NCBI GenBank assembly: GCA_022414725.1
Contig: CM039465.1
Span: forward strand, 3,626,574-3,690,573
Length of the DNA stretch: 64,000 bases
Source: Microglena sp. YARC
Lineage: Eukaryota; Chlorophyta; Chlorophyceae; Chlamydomonadales; Chlamydomonadaceae
Direction: 5' to 3'
Shown here in pieces: positions 10,996 through 59,527 of the stretch. The notes below the pieces were generated by a model. That model saw nothing but the letters and a program-made list of their open reading frames with translations. It did not search any database and was not told where the DNA came from. The first letter of the stretch is position 1. Each line of letters starts with the position of its first letter. The translations under genes were made by a program, and so were the position numbers.

Positions 10996-11591
10996 AAATT
11001 GAAATTGTTACATCCGTGCAATAAAGTCACTCACAGGATGTGGAGTTAAGGACCCCATAGCGTAAGCCGGAGCTAGCTATAGTCACCGCAGGACTACCTC
11101 ATTAAAAATAATCACCACCGATGCCTGCGGAAGCAGGCACCGTGGCCACATCGTACTACGAGGGTTTTCCACCCCGGTTTGGAAGCACAAACACAAAGTA
11201 GACCACATATAGTTACAGCTGAGTTGCTTAACGAATTCAACGTTGGAGGCATCTGTAAACCATCTATGTATCAGGCCAGTGATTTCCCTTAGGTTTTTGC
11301 ACACAACTTTAATAATCGTTTGGGTCCCATTCCTGGGTCAGCACTCTGGGGACATGAAAACAATAATAACAGTTTTTTATGATTCTGCATGATTACAGTT
11401 TTGCTGGGGGAAAAACGATACCGTAGTATACATTCCAGAAATTCCCTAGGAATTGCATAATTACATTTCTTAATTCCTCGTCTTAGGGAAGCACCACAAC
11501 GAAAGCCCGCACAGCGACTTTAAAGTGCTCCTTCACCGACCAATTCCTCGTCAGGTCCTTGATGAAATCCATGGAACACAAACTACTGAGG

Positions 11592-12795
11592 GGCCTAGTC
11601 AAACAAGGAGGGGTAGCATGCAGCTTCTAGCCAGCTCCCCCCCCTACAAACTACTGCGGGCCTAGTCAAACAAGGAGGGGTAGCATGCAGCTTCTAGCCA
11701 GCTCCCCCCCATACAAGCTACTGCGGGCCTAGTCAAACAAGGAGGGGTAGCATGCAGCTTCTAGCCAGCTCCCACACAGACAAACAAGTCCGGGGCCTAG
11801 TCAAACAAGGAGGGGTAGCATGCGGCTTCTAGCCAGCTCCCGCACAACCAAACTAGTGCGGGACCTAGTCAAACAAGGAGGGGTAGAATGCAGCTTCTAG
11901 CCAGCTCCCACACAGACAAACAAGTCCGGGGCCTAGTCAAACAAGGAGGGGCAGCATGCAGCTTCTAGCCAGCTCCCCTCCCTACAAACTACTGCGGGCC
12001 TAGTCAAACAAGGAAAGATAGCATGCAGCTTCTAGCCAGCTCCCACACAGACAAACAAGTCCGGGGCCAAGTCAAACAAGGAGGGGTAGCATGCAGCTTC
12101 TAGCCAGCTCCCCCCCATACAAACTACTACGGGCCTATTCAAACAAGGAGGGGTAGCATGCAGCTTCTAGCCAGCTCCCACACAGACAAACAAGTCCGGG
12201 GCCTAGTCAAACAAGGAGGGGTAGCATGCAGCTTCTAGCCAGCTACCCCCCATACAAACTACTGCGGGCCTAGTCAAACAAGGAGGGGTAGCATGCAGCT
12301 TCTAGCCAGCTCCCACACAGACAAACAAGTCCGGGGCCTAGTCAAACAAGGAGGGGTAGCATGCGGCTTCTAGCCAGCTCCCGCACAACCAAACTAGTGC
12401 GGGACCTAGTCAAACAAGGAAAGATAGCATGCAGCTTCTAGCCAGCTCCCGCACAGACAAACAAGTCTGGGGCCTAGTCAAACAAGGAGGGGTAGCATGC
12501 AGCTTCTAGCCAGCTCCCACACAGACAAACTAATGCGGGGCCTAGTCAAACAAGGAGGGGTAGCATGCAGCTTCTAGCCAGCTCCCGCACAGACAAACAA
12601 GTCCGGGGCCTAGTCAAACAAGGAGGGGTAGCATGCAGCTTCTAGCCAGCTCCCACACAGACAAACTAATGCGGGGCCTAGTCAAACAAGGAGGGGTAGC
12701 ATGCAGCTTGTAGCCAGCTCCCGCACAGACAAACTACTGCGGGGCCTAGTCAAACAAGGAGGGGTAGCATCTAGCTTGTAGCCAGCCTACGACAC
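11592..12795. repeat. 67-68-bp satellite array, about 17-18 copies in at least four variants
   Basis: Each unit has a conserved block (GCCTAGTCAAACAAGGAGGG, then GTAGCATGCAGCTTCTAGCC) and a variable tail of about 20 bp. Tails fall into a few classes: CCCCCCATACAAACTACTGC, CACACAGACAAACAAGTCCG, CGCACAACCAAACTAGTGCG and CACACAGACAAACTAATGCG. Classes alternate instead of being random. The array ends about 65 bp before the 3' end of the minus-strand gene. Confidence 0.9.
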
Positions 12796-12860
12796 AAGAG
12801 TACCTGCTCCTGCTATACGTTTCTAGGCTGCTTGACTTCTGAGCTACTCCTGCTTAGCTG

Positions 12861-13118
12861 CTATGCTCCATTGGTTAAAGGATAGTGGTGGTCTTGTGGT
12901 GACTGTTGTTGTTGCTGCTGCTGGCGATATAATGTGTCATCATTGTCAATGCTAGTGCCATCATCGTCTTGGTTAATGCCATCCTCATATTCTTCATCGG
13001 TAGAGTCCTTGTCAGTTGGTCCTTTGCTCTCCTCAAAGTCGTTGTCACCATGTTCTGGGAAACCACCAACAACTTGATCAGCACACAAGTAAGCATTTCC
13101 ATCTTGGTAAACCCTCAT
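12861..13118 (-). CDS. Exon 6 (3'-terminal) of the unknown minus-strand gene
   Basis: The acceptor TACCTCTTGCAG is followed in phase 0 by MRVYQDGNAYLCADQVVGGF. The intron from exon 5 is 103 nt (13221-13119). The C-terminus is strongly acidic (STDEEYEDGINQDDDGTS) with a seven-Gln run before the end. The stop is at 12861-12863. Confidence 0.75.
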   Translation of the reverse strand: MRVYQDGNAYLCADQVVGGFPEHGDNDFEESKGPTDKDSTDEEYEDGINQDDDGTSIDNDDTLYRQQQQQQQSPQDHHYPLTNGA

Positions 13119-16100
13119 CTGCAAGAGGTATACGTTTTGAGTTAGGTGAATTCAATAACCTAGGTGCCATCATCACATTCAGCTACCAACAGAGCATGAC
13201 ACAACTAAATCATCACTTAACGTTGAGCTCAATGCAAGGTCCATTGAATCCCTCTTCTTGATGCTGTGGAAGTAGGACATTCTTGGCATCTGCATTGCCA
13301 TGCACATGGTCTGCATCTGTTGCCTCAACTACAGTGAGAGGGCAAACAAGTAATTTCTTCCAAACAGGCATAATTCGGTACCAAACACCTGTTGTGGTTG
13401 AGGTTCACAGTCCCCTCAGCAACGCAGGACAACTTCTCGGGCGGAGACTAGCCAGCCTGATATTCTCAAAAAAAAAAGACTCAGAATTTTGTGTGAGTGG
13501 ATGATTTGGATTCCCTTCCACTTCAGCAACACAGGACAACTTCTCCCATCCAATTCTGATACTTTTTATTTTGAGGAGGCTGGCGCATTGAGCGAATAAG
13601 CTAGGGGCGGAGACCAGCCAGCCTGATATTGTGAAAAATGGAAGACTCAGAATTTCATGGGAGTGGGTGATTTAGGTTCCCTTCCACTTCAGCAACACAG
13701 GACAACTTCTCCCATCCCATTCTGACTCTTTTTTTTATTTTGAGGAGGCTGGCGCATCGAGCCAATAAGCTAGGGGTGGGAACCAGCAAGCCTGATATTG
13801 TGAAAAATGGAAGACTCAGAATTTCATGGGAGTGGGTGATTTGGGTTCCCTTCCACTTCAGCAACACAGAAAAACTTCTCCCATCCAATTCTGATACTTT
13901 TTATTTTGAGGAGGCTGGCGCATTGAGCGAATAAGCTAGGGGCGGAGACCAGGCAGCCTGATATTGTGAAAAATGGAAGACTCAGAATTTCATGGGAGTG
14001 GGTGATTTAGGTTCCCTTCCACTTCAGCAACACAGGACAACTTCTCCCATCCCATTCTGACTCTTTTTTTTATTTTGAGGAGGCTGGCGCATCGAGCCAA
14101 TAAGCTAGGGGTGGGAACCAGCAAGCCTGATATTGTGAAAAATGGAAGACTCAGAATTTCATGTGAGTGGGTGATTTGGGTTCCCTTCCACTTCAGCAAC
14201 ACAGAAAAACTTCTCCCATCCAATTCTGATACTTTTTATTTTGAGGAGACTGGCGCATTGAGCGAATAAGCTAGGGGCGGAGACCAGGCAGCCTGATATT
14301 GTGAAAAATGGAAGACCCAGAATTTCATGGGAGTGGGTGATTTGGGTTCCCTTCCACTTCAGCAACACAGGACAACTTCTCCCATCCCATTCTGACACTT
14401 TTTATTTTGAGGAGGCTGGCGCATCGTCTAATAAGCTAGGGGCGGAGACCAGGCAGCCTGATATTGTAAAAAATGGAAGACTCAGAATTTCATGGGAGTG
14501 GGTGATTTGGGTTCCCTTCCACTTCAGAAACACAGGACAACTTCTCCCATCCCATTCTGACTCTTTTTTTATTTTGAGGAAACCAGGGCACCGACTAATG
14601 AGCTGGGGGCGGAGACCAGCCAGCCTGATATTGTGAAAAATGGAAGACTCAGAATTTCATGGGAGTGGGTGATTTGGGTTCCCTTCCACTTCAGCAACAC
14701 AGGACAACTTCTCCCATCCCATTCTGACTCTTTTTTTTATTTTGAGGAGGCTGGCGCATTGAGCGAATAAGCTAGGGGTGGGGACCAGCCAGCCTGATAT
14801 TGTGAAAAATGGAAGACTCAGAATTTCATGGGAGTGGGTGATTTGGGTTCCCTTCCACTTCAGCAACACAGGACAACTTCTCCCATCCAATTCTGATACT
14901 TTTTATTTTGAGGAGACTGGCGCATTGAGGGAATAAGCTAGGGGCGGAGACCAGGCAGCCTGATATTGTAAAAAATGGAAGACTCAGAATTTCATGGGAG
15001 TGGGTGATTTGGGTTACCTTCCACTTCAGAAACACAGGACAACTTCTCCCATCCAATTCTGATACTTTTTATTTTGAGGAGACTGGCGCATTGAGCGAAT
15101 AAGCTAGGGGCGGAGACCAGGCAGCCTGATATTGTGAAAAATGGAAGACTCAGAATTTCATGGGAGTGGGTGATTTGGGTTCCCTTCCACTTCAGAAACA
15201 CAGGACAACTTCTCCCATCCCATTCTGACACTTTTTATTTTGAGGAGACTGGCGCATTGAGGGAATAAGCTAGGGGCGGAGACCAGGCAGCCTGATATTG
15301 TAACAAATGGAAGACTCAGAATTTCATGGGAGTGGGTGATTTGGGTTCCCTTCCACTTCAGCAACACAGGACAACTTCTCCCATGCAATTCTGATACTTT
15401 TTATTTTGAGGAGACTGGCGCATCGAGCGAATAAGCTAGGGGCGGAGACCAGCCAGCCTGATATTGTAAAAAATGGAAGACTCAGAATTTCATGGGAGTG
15501 GGTGATTTGGGTTCCCATCCACTTCAGCAACACAGGACAACTTCTCCCATGCAATTCTGACACTTTTTATTTTGAGGAGGCTGGCGCATCGAGTGAATAA
15601 GCTAGGGGCGGAGACAAGGCAGCCTGATATTGTAAAAAAATGGAAGACTCAAAATTTCATGTGAGTGGGTGATTTGGGTTCCCTTCCACTTAAGCAATAC
15701 AGGACAACTTTCCCATCCCATTCTGACACTTTTTATTTTGAGGAGGCTGGCTTATCGTCTAATAAGCTAGGGGCGGAGACCAGGCAGCCTGATATTGTAA
15801 AAAATGGAAGGCTCAGAATTTCATGGGAGTGGGTGATTTGGGTTCCCTTCCACTTCAGAAACACAGGACAACTTCTCCCATCCCATTCTGACTCTCTTTT
15901 TATTTTGAGGAAACCAGGGCACCGACTAATGAGCTGGGGGCGGAGACCAGGCAGCCTGATATTGTGAAAAATGGAAGACTCAGAATTTCATGGGAGTGGG
16001 TGATTTGGGTTCCCTTCCACTTCAGCAACACAGGACAACTTCTCCCATCCCATTCTGACACTTTTTATTTTGAGGAGGCTGGCGCATCGAGCGAATAAGC

Positions 16101-19100
16101 TAGGGGTGGGGACCAGCCAGCCTGATATTGTGAAAAATGGAAGACTCAGAATTTCATGGGAGTGGGTGATTTGGGTTCCCTTCCACTTCAGCAACACAGG
16201 ACAACTTCTCCCATCCAATTCTGATACTTTTTATTTTGAGGAGACTGGCGCATTGAGGGAATAAGCTAGGGGCGGAGACCAGCCAGCCTGATATTGTAAC
16301 AAATGGAAGACTCAGAATTTCATGGAGTGGGTGATTTGGTTCCCTTCCACTTCAGAAAACACAGGACAACTTCTCCCATCCAATTCTGATACTTTTTATT
16401 TGAGGAGACTGGCGCATTGAGCGAATAAGCTAGGGGCGGAGACCAGGCAGCCTGATATTGTGAAAAATGAAAGACTCAGAATTTCATGGGAGTGGGTGAT
16501 TTGGGTTCCCTTCCACTTCAGCAACACAGGACAACTTCTCCCATCCCATTCTGATACTTTTTATTTTGAGGAGGCTGGCGCATCGTCTAATAAGCTAGGG
16601 GCGGAGACCAGGCAGCCTGATATTGTAAAAAATGGAAGACTCAGAATTTCATGGGAGTGGGTGATTTGGGTTCCCTTCCACTTCAGAAACACAGGACAAC
16701 TTCTCCCATGCAATTCTGATACTTTTTATTTTGAGGAGACTGGCGCATCGAGCGAATAAGCTAGGGGCGGAGACCAGGCAGCCTGATATTGTAAAAAATG
16801 GAAGACTCAGAATTTCATGGGAGTGGGTGATTTGGGTTCCCTTCCACTTCAGCATCACAGGACAACTTCTCCCATCCAATTCTGATACTTTTTATTTTGA
16901 GGAGGCTGGCGCATCGAGCGAATAAGCTAGGGGCAGAGACCAGCCAGCCTGATATTGTAAAAAATGGAAGACTCAAAATTTCATGTGTGTGGGTGATTTG
17001 GGTCCCCTTTAATTCAAAAATGGGCTATATTCTCAAACCAAATTAATCGAATAAGCAGTTTAGGGACACAAGGCAACTTCTCCTAACCAAGGAGATAGAT
17101 CAGTGACGAATGAGCGATATTGGGGTGTCGATAGACACCTTTTTTCATAATTGTGTACCTACTTTTCATGCTGAAGGCGGAGAACGTTTTACCATACTTG
17201 GCCCTCGATGTAAGCGCCTTCGCTGTGTGGAATAAACACAGGAACATGAGTGTATAGCTGTTGATTGATTCCTCGATCTTACTGCATCACATGAATAATG
17301 GTTCTGTGAGGTGGAGGCAGTCAAAGCATTCTCCTATGCACGCCCTCTAGTTTTAGTCACCAGCGCCCTTTCCTCCCGGAACATGACCTCACACCCACCC
17401 ACCTACATTGCCCTAGAAGTTCACTCCTCTCTCTGACGGGTAACCATCCGGTAACAGCCAGCGATTGTTACGCGCAAGGGTTAAGGGACAAGGGGAACAA
17501 GGAACAAGGAACTAGAAGACTCGTTACAGATCAGACAGAAGGCAGTGATTGTTACAACGTCAGAAGTTACATGTTCCAAGTTCTAGAAATATCCAAACAT
17601 CAACTTATATAGTCTTGCGGAATAATCCAGAAGGTCCTAACAAACCCTAAACCTGAAGTGTCTGGCTCACAGAAACTCTACGAACCCTCGCAGAAGCCTC
17701 CTAGCAGTTTCTCGACTTCCGACTCCTACAAGGTTCTCGACGAACACACTAAACTCTCCATCACTCCAACCGGAATCCTACCCTACAGTAAGCGTCACCA
17801 AACCTAGAGCACCCCATCACTCACGCTCGGCCGCTGCCATCCAGTGTTGGGTTGCCATAGTTGTGAAGCAACTCAGACGTTTCCTCCAGGTACTTCAGAA
17901 CCCTGAGAGTACATGAAATGTTGCTTCAGTACTGGTCATTACGGAGTTAATATAAATACACAGTATGTGCATTATTTCTGGTTCAAGTCTCACCATAGGG
18001 TATCAATATTACAAGTGGATCAATTAGAATTCCCCCTTGACACCGTTAAACAGCAGGAACATAAGGCGCACATAACAGGTAACCATCATCATCATCAATT
18101 TCATCAATGTCAAAATTTTGGATGCAGTAAATGTATGTCTGTCCCCACCCCCAAACCCCCCACCCCCCTACTCCCGAACACACAAACAAACAAAAAGCAT
18201 ACTAACTTCTTGCCATTAAAGTTGAGGCAGAATGCATTCATCAGCGCTAAGTCCTTGTCGGTCATGGAACACTTAGGGATGAGGGTGCGAGAAGCAATGT
18301 GGCACCCAAGACCTGACACATCAGATTCCTTGGACAGGCGGGAAAGTTCATGTGATATGTAGCTGAAACTTGAGAGGAACTCCAAGTACGACATGTCTGT
18401 GTGGAGAAGCTCCGCTAGAACAAGCGTTTTGTCTTTACCATCAATGTGCAGATAGTTGGTCTGGAACACCATCATACAGTCCACTGGGTTATCACACTGT
18501 CCACTGCAACAAAAAAAAAAAACTTCAACACAAGGGATGGTAAATTACAACAACAACAACACATGGATATGGCAAGTGACAACGACATAACAAGGAATGG
18601 TAAGTTAGAACAACAACAACACATGAGATGGCAAGTGACACCAACATAACAAGGGATGGTAAGTTAAAACAACAACACATGAGATGGCAAGAGACAACAA
18701 CATAACATGGGATGTAAATTTAAAACAACAAGAACAACAACACATGAGATGGCAAGTGACAACAACATAAGAAGGGATGGTAAATTAAAACAACAAGAGC
18801 AACAACAACAACAACAACAACAACTCGAGAGATAGTAAGTAATAACAAGCACACAAGGGATTGTAAATTACAAGAACAACAACAGCACATGGTATGGTAA
18901 ATTTCAACAACAACACAAGGCACGGAAAAATAATAATACACTCACCATTCCACCTTTGGTGTCCATCACCCACATGCCACGGCCAGCTCTACGTTGTACA
19001 GCCCATCTCATGATAGAGAAGTTTTGTATGCGAAGAATCAGCAGACCATGGGTGTAGGACACCATGGGTGTGTCACCGAAGACCAATATTGTGTTATGTA

Positions 19101-20043
19101 CTGCTCCGGGGATGATCTGACGATATCTCTTCTCCATGTCGGCCTTACGGAGATAAACTGAAATGAACTGGTCTGTATGATAGAAAAACTCTTCTTTAAG
19201 TACTTCGCACTTGGCCGTCTGGAGCACCTGACTACCCGTGCCACAACGAGAGATATCACGTGCCAGTTTCTCGTCCGTAGTGCGACCATTGCTTGCTATT
19301 CCATGCTTAGTAGCTGCAGAGAGCCCATCCTCCTCGCCTACCAACGCTGCTCTGGCCGCTCGACGCAGCTGTCCACACTTCATACCTCCAGTATCGTGAG
19401 TGCAGCCATGCTTGAACTTCACATGAAGTGTGTCCATGTCACTACGCAACCGCATGATAATACCTCTACCAGGATAGCCATTATCCATGTTGACGCAGCT
19501 GAAACATGAATAGAAGTGTGCACCAGCTTGCACACAATCAACATGGGTACTCCTGGGACGTTGGGTAGTCCCTGGGTTCACACGTCTAGCTGAAGCAAGG
19601 GGCCACAACAAATTGCTTAGCCCACGCTCAGACAAATCTTCAGCACTTGCTTTTGCTGCTGTTGCTGTGACTTCTGCTGCGGTTGCTTCAAATCCTGCTG
19701 CTGCTGCTGCCTCTTCTGGCTGGTCTGCTGCTGCTGCTCCTCCCGCTTCAGCTTTCTCTGTTGCTGCTTCTGCTGCTGCTTGTGGTGCTGCCTCTGCTGT
19801 TTCTGCGGTTGCTGTTGCAAGTTTTCCCCTCACTGCTGCTTCTGATGTTGTGATTCTGTTTGTGTTGGGGAAAACAGTAGACTTCATGTGCGCCGGCCAG
19901 CTGCTATGCGCTCGCATTGCCGCCTCCAAAGCCTCTGTGGCGTTTTTGCGGAAGCGGGGAAGCCCGGAACCGCTCCTGTTAACAACCTCGATAGAGATGT
20001 AGGACGCATCTAAGTTTCTCGCGGTTCCGAACAGTTTGCACGT
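12861..20043 (-). CDS. Multi-exon gene of unknown function (whole model)
   Basis: The model has six exons on the minus strand: 19917(or 20043)-18946, 18496-18207, 17902-17825, 17222-17163, 13388-13222 and 13118-12861. Donors and acceptors are near consensus. Four of five junctions keep the frame (phases 0, 2, 1, 0). The junction 17825/17222 does not: exon 3 ends in phase 2, while the frame of exon 4 that fits exon 5 needs phase 1. A missed small exon, a sequence error or pseudogenisation could explain this. The product is Ala-rich near its N-terminus and ends in an acidic, poly-Gln tail. I cannot assign a family. The 166-bp satellite (13403-17020) lies within intron 4. Exon 1 is duplicated, inverted and decayed, at 8.8-9.5 kb. 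Confidence 0.55.
13222..13388 (-). CDS. Exon 5 of the unknown minus-strand gene
   Basis: A 167-nt exon after acceptor CCACAACAG. It begins in phase 1, so the A of exon 4 plus GT gives Ser, and reads VWYRIMPVWKKLLVCPLTVV, then EATDADHVHGNADAKNVLLP and ends GPCIELN at donor GTTAAGT (13221), phase 0. The 166-bp satellite starts just upstream. Confidence 0.7.
13403..17020. repeat. 166-bp satellite array inside intron 4, about 21 copies, with higher-order structure
   Basis: The period is 165-168 bp; the unit includes CAGCCTGATATTGTGAAAAA, GTGGGTGATTTGGGTTCCCT and GAGGCTGGCGCATCGAGCGA. Monomers differ in the segment around the GCGCAT motif. A run of four distinctive monomers, including the rare AACCAGGGCACCGACTAATG, appears at 14411-15060 and again at about 15741-16390, offset 1331 bp (eight monomers). 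The left edge runs to within about 15 bp of the exon 5 acceptor and the right edge decays near 17100. The repeated 60-80-codon frames are not genes. Confidence 0.93.
17163..17222 (-). CDS. Exon 4 of the unknown minus-strand gene (frame uncertain)
   Basis: A 60-nt candidate between acceptor TTTATTCCACACAG and donor GTAGGTAC (17162). The frame reading KALTSRAKYGKTFSAFSMK ends in phase 1 and joins exon 5 exactly, but not exon 3. The frame that joins exon 3 (AEGAYIEGQVW) meets a TAA inside the exon. The 600-bp intron to its right (17223-17824) holds no other obvious exon. Confidence 0.5.
17825..17902 (-). CDS. Exon 3 of the unknown minus-strand gene
   Basis: A 78-nt exon between acceptor TGTACTCTCAG and donor GTGAGTGA (17824). 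It supplies the one base needed to finish the split codon of exon 2 and reads VLKYLEETSELLHNYGNPTL then DGSGR. It ends in phase 2. Only one frame is open. Confidence 0.7.
18207..18496 (-). CDS. Exon 2 of the unknown minus-strand gene
   Basis: The exon is 290 nt. Two acceptors lie 7 nt apart after a T-rich tract: TTGCAG at 18509-18504 and GGACAG at 18502-18497. Only the second joins exon 1 in frame (GGM then CDNPVDCMMVFQTNYLHID). The exon continues with LHTDMSYLEFLSSFSYISHE and ends NAFCLNFNGKK at donor GTTAGT (18206), phase 2. Confidence 0.7.
18530..18925. repeat. Intron-filling repeat, about 57-60-bp period, about 6 copies
   Basis: Units resemble GGGATGGTAAGTTAAAACAA followed by CAACAACACATGAGATGGCA and AGTGACAACAACATAA. 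They occupy nearly all of the intron between exons 1 and 2 (18945-18497). They are A-rich on the plus strand and T-rich in the transcript. Confidence 0.75.
18946..20043 (-). CDS. Exon 1 of the unknown minus-strand gene
   Basis: The frame is open from 20043; the first ATG is at 19917. The upstream residues (ISIEVVNRSGSG and so on) look coding, so the true start may be a further exon. An Ala/Glu/Thr low-complexity stretch (about 19600-19830) comes from imperfect GCT/GCA repeats. After it come LLWPLASARRV, MDNGYPGRGIIMRLRSDMD and LHVKFKHGCTHDTGGMKCGQ. This section is also conserved in the inverted copy at 9.1-9.5 kb. The frame runs on through FFYHTDQFISVYLRKADMEK and GRGMWVMDTKGGM to a strong donor GTGAGTGT at 18945. 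I do not recognise the protein. Confidence 0.55.
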
Positions 20044-20093
20044 TCAATTGGAGGCTGAGCTGGTGGAAATGAGATATTTTGATGAAGCGACCT

Positions 20094-20248
20094 GGGGGAA
20101 GTGATGAAAAGAGACGACCGGTTAACGCTCTGTCTCGTGATTCTTCACTGAACAGCATGGCACTGACGATTTGTCCACCTGTCTGAACCCTGCCTTACAA
20201 ATAGGCGCGGACTAAAACCTGGAAAATAGGCGCGGACTTTCTTAACGC
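20094..20248 (-). repeat. 5'-flank block shared in inverted orientation with 8803-8957
   Basis: It contains two copies of GTCCGCGCCTATTT and CAGGGTTCAGACAGGTGGAC on the minus strand. It lies just upstream of exon 1 of the minus-strand gene, so the duplicated unit carried 5'-flanking sequence as well as coding sequence. It may hold the promoter. Confidence 0.75.
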
Positions 20249-21299
20249 TACGGGTGCTCGGTTGCCCGTTTGCCGTTTGGCCCTACACAGCAGGAGCTCC
20301 ACAGCCGTCCACAGCCACCACCACACCAGGCCCGCACCAAGCCACCTGTCGGTTGGTCGGCCCTCGGATAAATGTCTTCTGTCTCTCCGTCTCTCCGTGT
20401 CTCCGCTTCTCCGTCTCTCCGTCTCTCCGTCTCTCCAGGAAATTTTTGAACGATCCCGGACACCTCCGCACCCAAACAATTTGCTCATAATTGGAGTGCG
20501 CATGACTAGAGTGACCAGCATCGCAGCGGCCAAGATCCTTAGCAAAAGTTGTCGAATGTTTTATAGCTTATACCGCTAATAGCTACTTACTCCAGCCTCC
20601 GTCCTCGCCAGGGATCTGCTCCTCGCCCTTTCTCGCAGTCTTAAGATCAAGTTTCTTAACTGTTCGCGGAACGATTCCCCCCTGCCCTGCCCGTGACTGC
20701 TAAAGCATTTTCCGTGTCGCTTGAGACACGAGCCTATGACTTGGCGTTATCAGAACCCCCAATCAACCAGGGCCAGGGTATAGCCGTGTATAGCAGGTCG
20801 CGGCTACACCGGTTGCGGCGGGGCATGGCGGTGCCCGTAGCAGGCTGTGCGGATGTGCGGTAGTATGGAGGTGTGCCCATAGGAGGAGGGGTTTAGTCAT
20901 CCTTGCCAGGCAGTGAAACTTGCGCGCGACCGCGAGTTTCTGTCTCGAGTTACTAGTGTTCCAAAGACTGGCCATGTCATTCAATCTGCGTCTTGGGTAT
21001 TTACGATGCCAAATGTTGGGACAAGGACGAGAGTGGTTTCATGACGGACAGCCCTAGAGTAAATCAGATTGTTTATTTGACAGTACATGCAAACAGCTAT
21101 ACCTCGACGTACTCGGCATTCCGCCATAGCTGAAGAGCTCACACTCATAGACGCCCATACAGATGCCCATGCAAGCAAGCACGGTCCGCCCTCCTCCTCC
21201 TACCCGAACGGGTAATTGATCGCGGCTTTTGTGGATTGCGGCCCCGAGATATCAGTTTCCTAGGCCAGCTCCATCAGCATCAACGTGGAGTCGAGCAGG
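20249..21299. other. Divergent intergenic region between the two genes
   Basis: The region separates the leftward unknown gene from the rightward glycosyltransferase gene. It contains a CTCCGTCT microsatellite at about 20378-20440. No further gene is recognised and no clear TATA box is seen. Confidence 0.5.
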
Positions 21300-58311
<37,012 letters not shown>

Positions 58312-58324
58312 GCAAGTGTTACTG

Positions 58325-58931
58325 ACATCATTTATGTACTGCACCATTCATGTACACTATTCATGTACTGCATCATTCATGTACTGTATTCTGCATCATT
58401 CATGTAACGCATCATTCATGTACTGTATTCTGCATCATTCATGTACCGCATCATTCATGTACTGTATTCTGCATCATTCATGTACCGCATCATTCATTTA
58501 CTGTATTCTACATCATTCATGCACTGCATCATTCATTTACTGTATTCTGCATCATTCATGTACATCATTCATGTACTGCATCATTCATGTACTGTATTCT
58601 GCATCATTCATGTACTGTATTCTGCATCATTCATGCACTGCATCATTCATTTACTGTATTCTGCATCATTCATGTACATCATTCATGTACTGCATCATTC
58701 ATGTACTGTATTCTGCATCTTTCATGTACTGTATTCTGCATCATTCATGTACATCATTCATGTACTGCATCATTCATGTATTGCATCATTCATGTACTGT
58801 ATTCTGCATCATTCATGTACATCATTCATGTACTGCATCATTCATGTATTGCATCATTCATGTACTGTATTCTGCATCATTCATGTACATCATTCATGTA
58901 CTGCATCATTCATGTACTGTATTCTGCATCA
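58325..58931. repeat. CATCATTCATGTACTG minisatellite (intron 7)
   Basis: Irregular mosaic of CATCATTCATGTACTG, TGTATTCTG and CATCATTCATGTA units starting 13 bp after the exon 7 donor. The 167-327-codon frames here (His/Ser/Cys/Tyr-rich) are the repeat translated. Confidence 0.9.
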
Positions 58932-59340
58932 TTCAGACGGTTGACTCATATACCTTTACAGTTGCTTTTCATATTTCCAATACATATAATTTACCCTTAA
59001 GGGTTGAGGAAATAAGCACATGCAGGCTTCATCATTGTCAGTACTTATATTTGCAAACGTATGGGGGGCCTGCTTGCTGGACATTGAGACACTGCACGAG
59101 AGGTCCAGCGATCTTTCAGAGGGGGCTCCCATTGGTACAAGTGCTAGTAGACATATTTAAGGTGTTTGCTGGGCCTTGTCGAGTTTTAGCTTAGTGTGCG
59201 ATATTTCCCTTAATTAGGGGGTATATCACACCACTGGCTGGCTTTACTGGTCTTATCAGCTATTACCATTAAATGAAGTCAACTGCACTATCTAGCTTGT
59301 AAGTCCAGACTGTTCAGGTCTGTCTTTGTGCTACTACCAT
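58932..59340 (+). repeat. 409-bp direct repeat, copy B
   Basis: Near-identical to 56881-57289 with a few substitutions and 1-bp indels. It follows directly on the CATCATTCATG minisatellite. It encodes nothing recognisable. Confidence 0.85.
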
Positions 59341-59527
59341 ATGCAAGAGTCACTGCAATTTCACACACACGTGCCCTCAGGATAATAAGAATCAGTCCCA
59401 CTATGTAAAGGAAAGGAGTGTAAAGGGGGACTGGGGTAAAGGTGTAGGAGTAAGGAGCATGTACAGGACAGCAGGCTTGGCTAAGTGATGGGGTATCAAG
59501 AGAAAAGAAGGAAAGGAAAAGCTAGGC

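Noticed and set aside
11592..12795. CRISPR-like look (constant block plus variable segment)
   Set aside because: The variable part consists of a few recurring classes, not unique spacers; units are tandem satellites in a eukaryotic context, without cas genes.
13655..16925. Series of similar 64-111-codon ORFs on both strands
   Set aside because: Each is one monomer of the 166-bp satellite.
20981..21178. 65-codon minus ORF with a hydrophobic start, a possible signal peptide
   Set aside because: Short, no continuation by splice sites, and overlaps the promoter-side spacer of the divergent gene pair.
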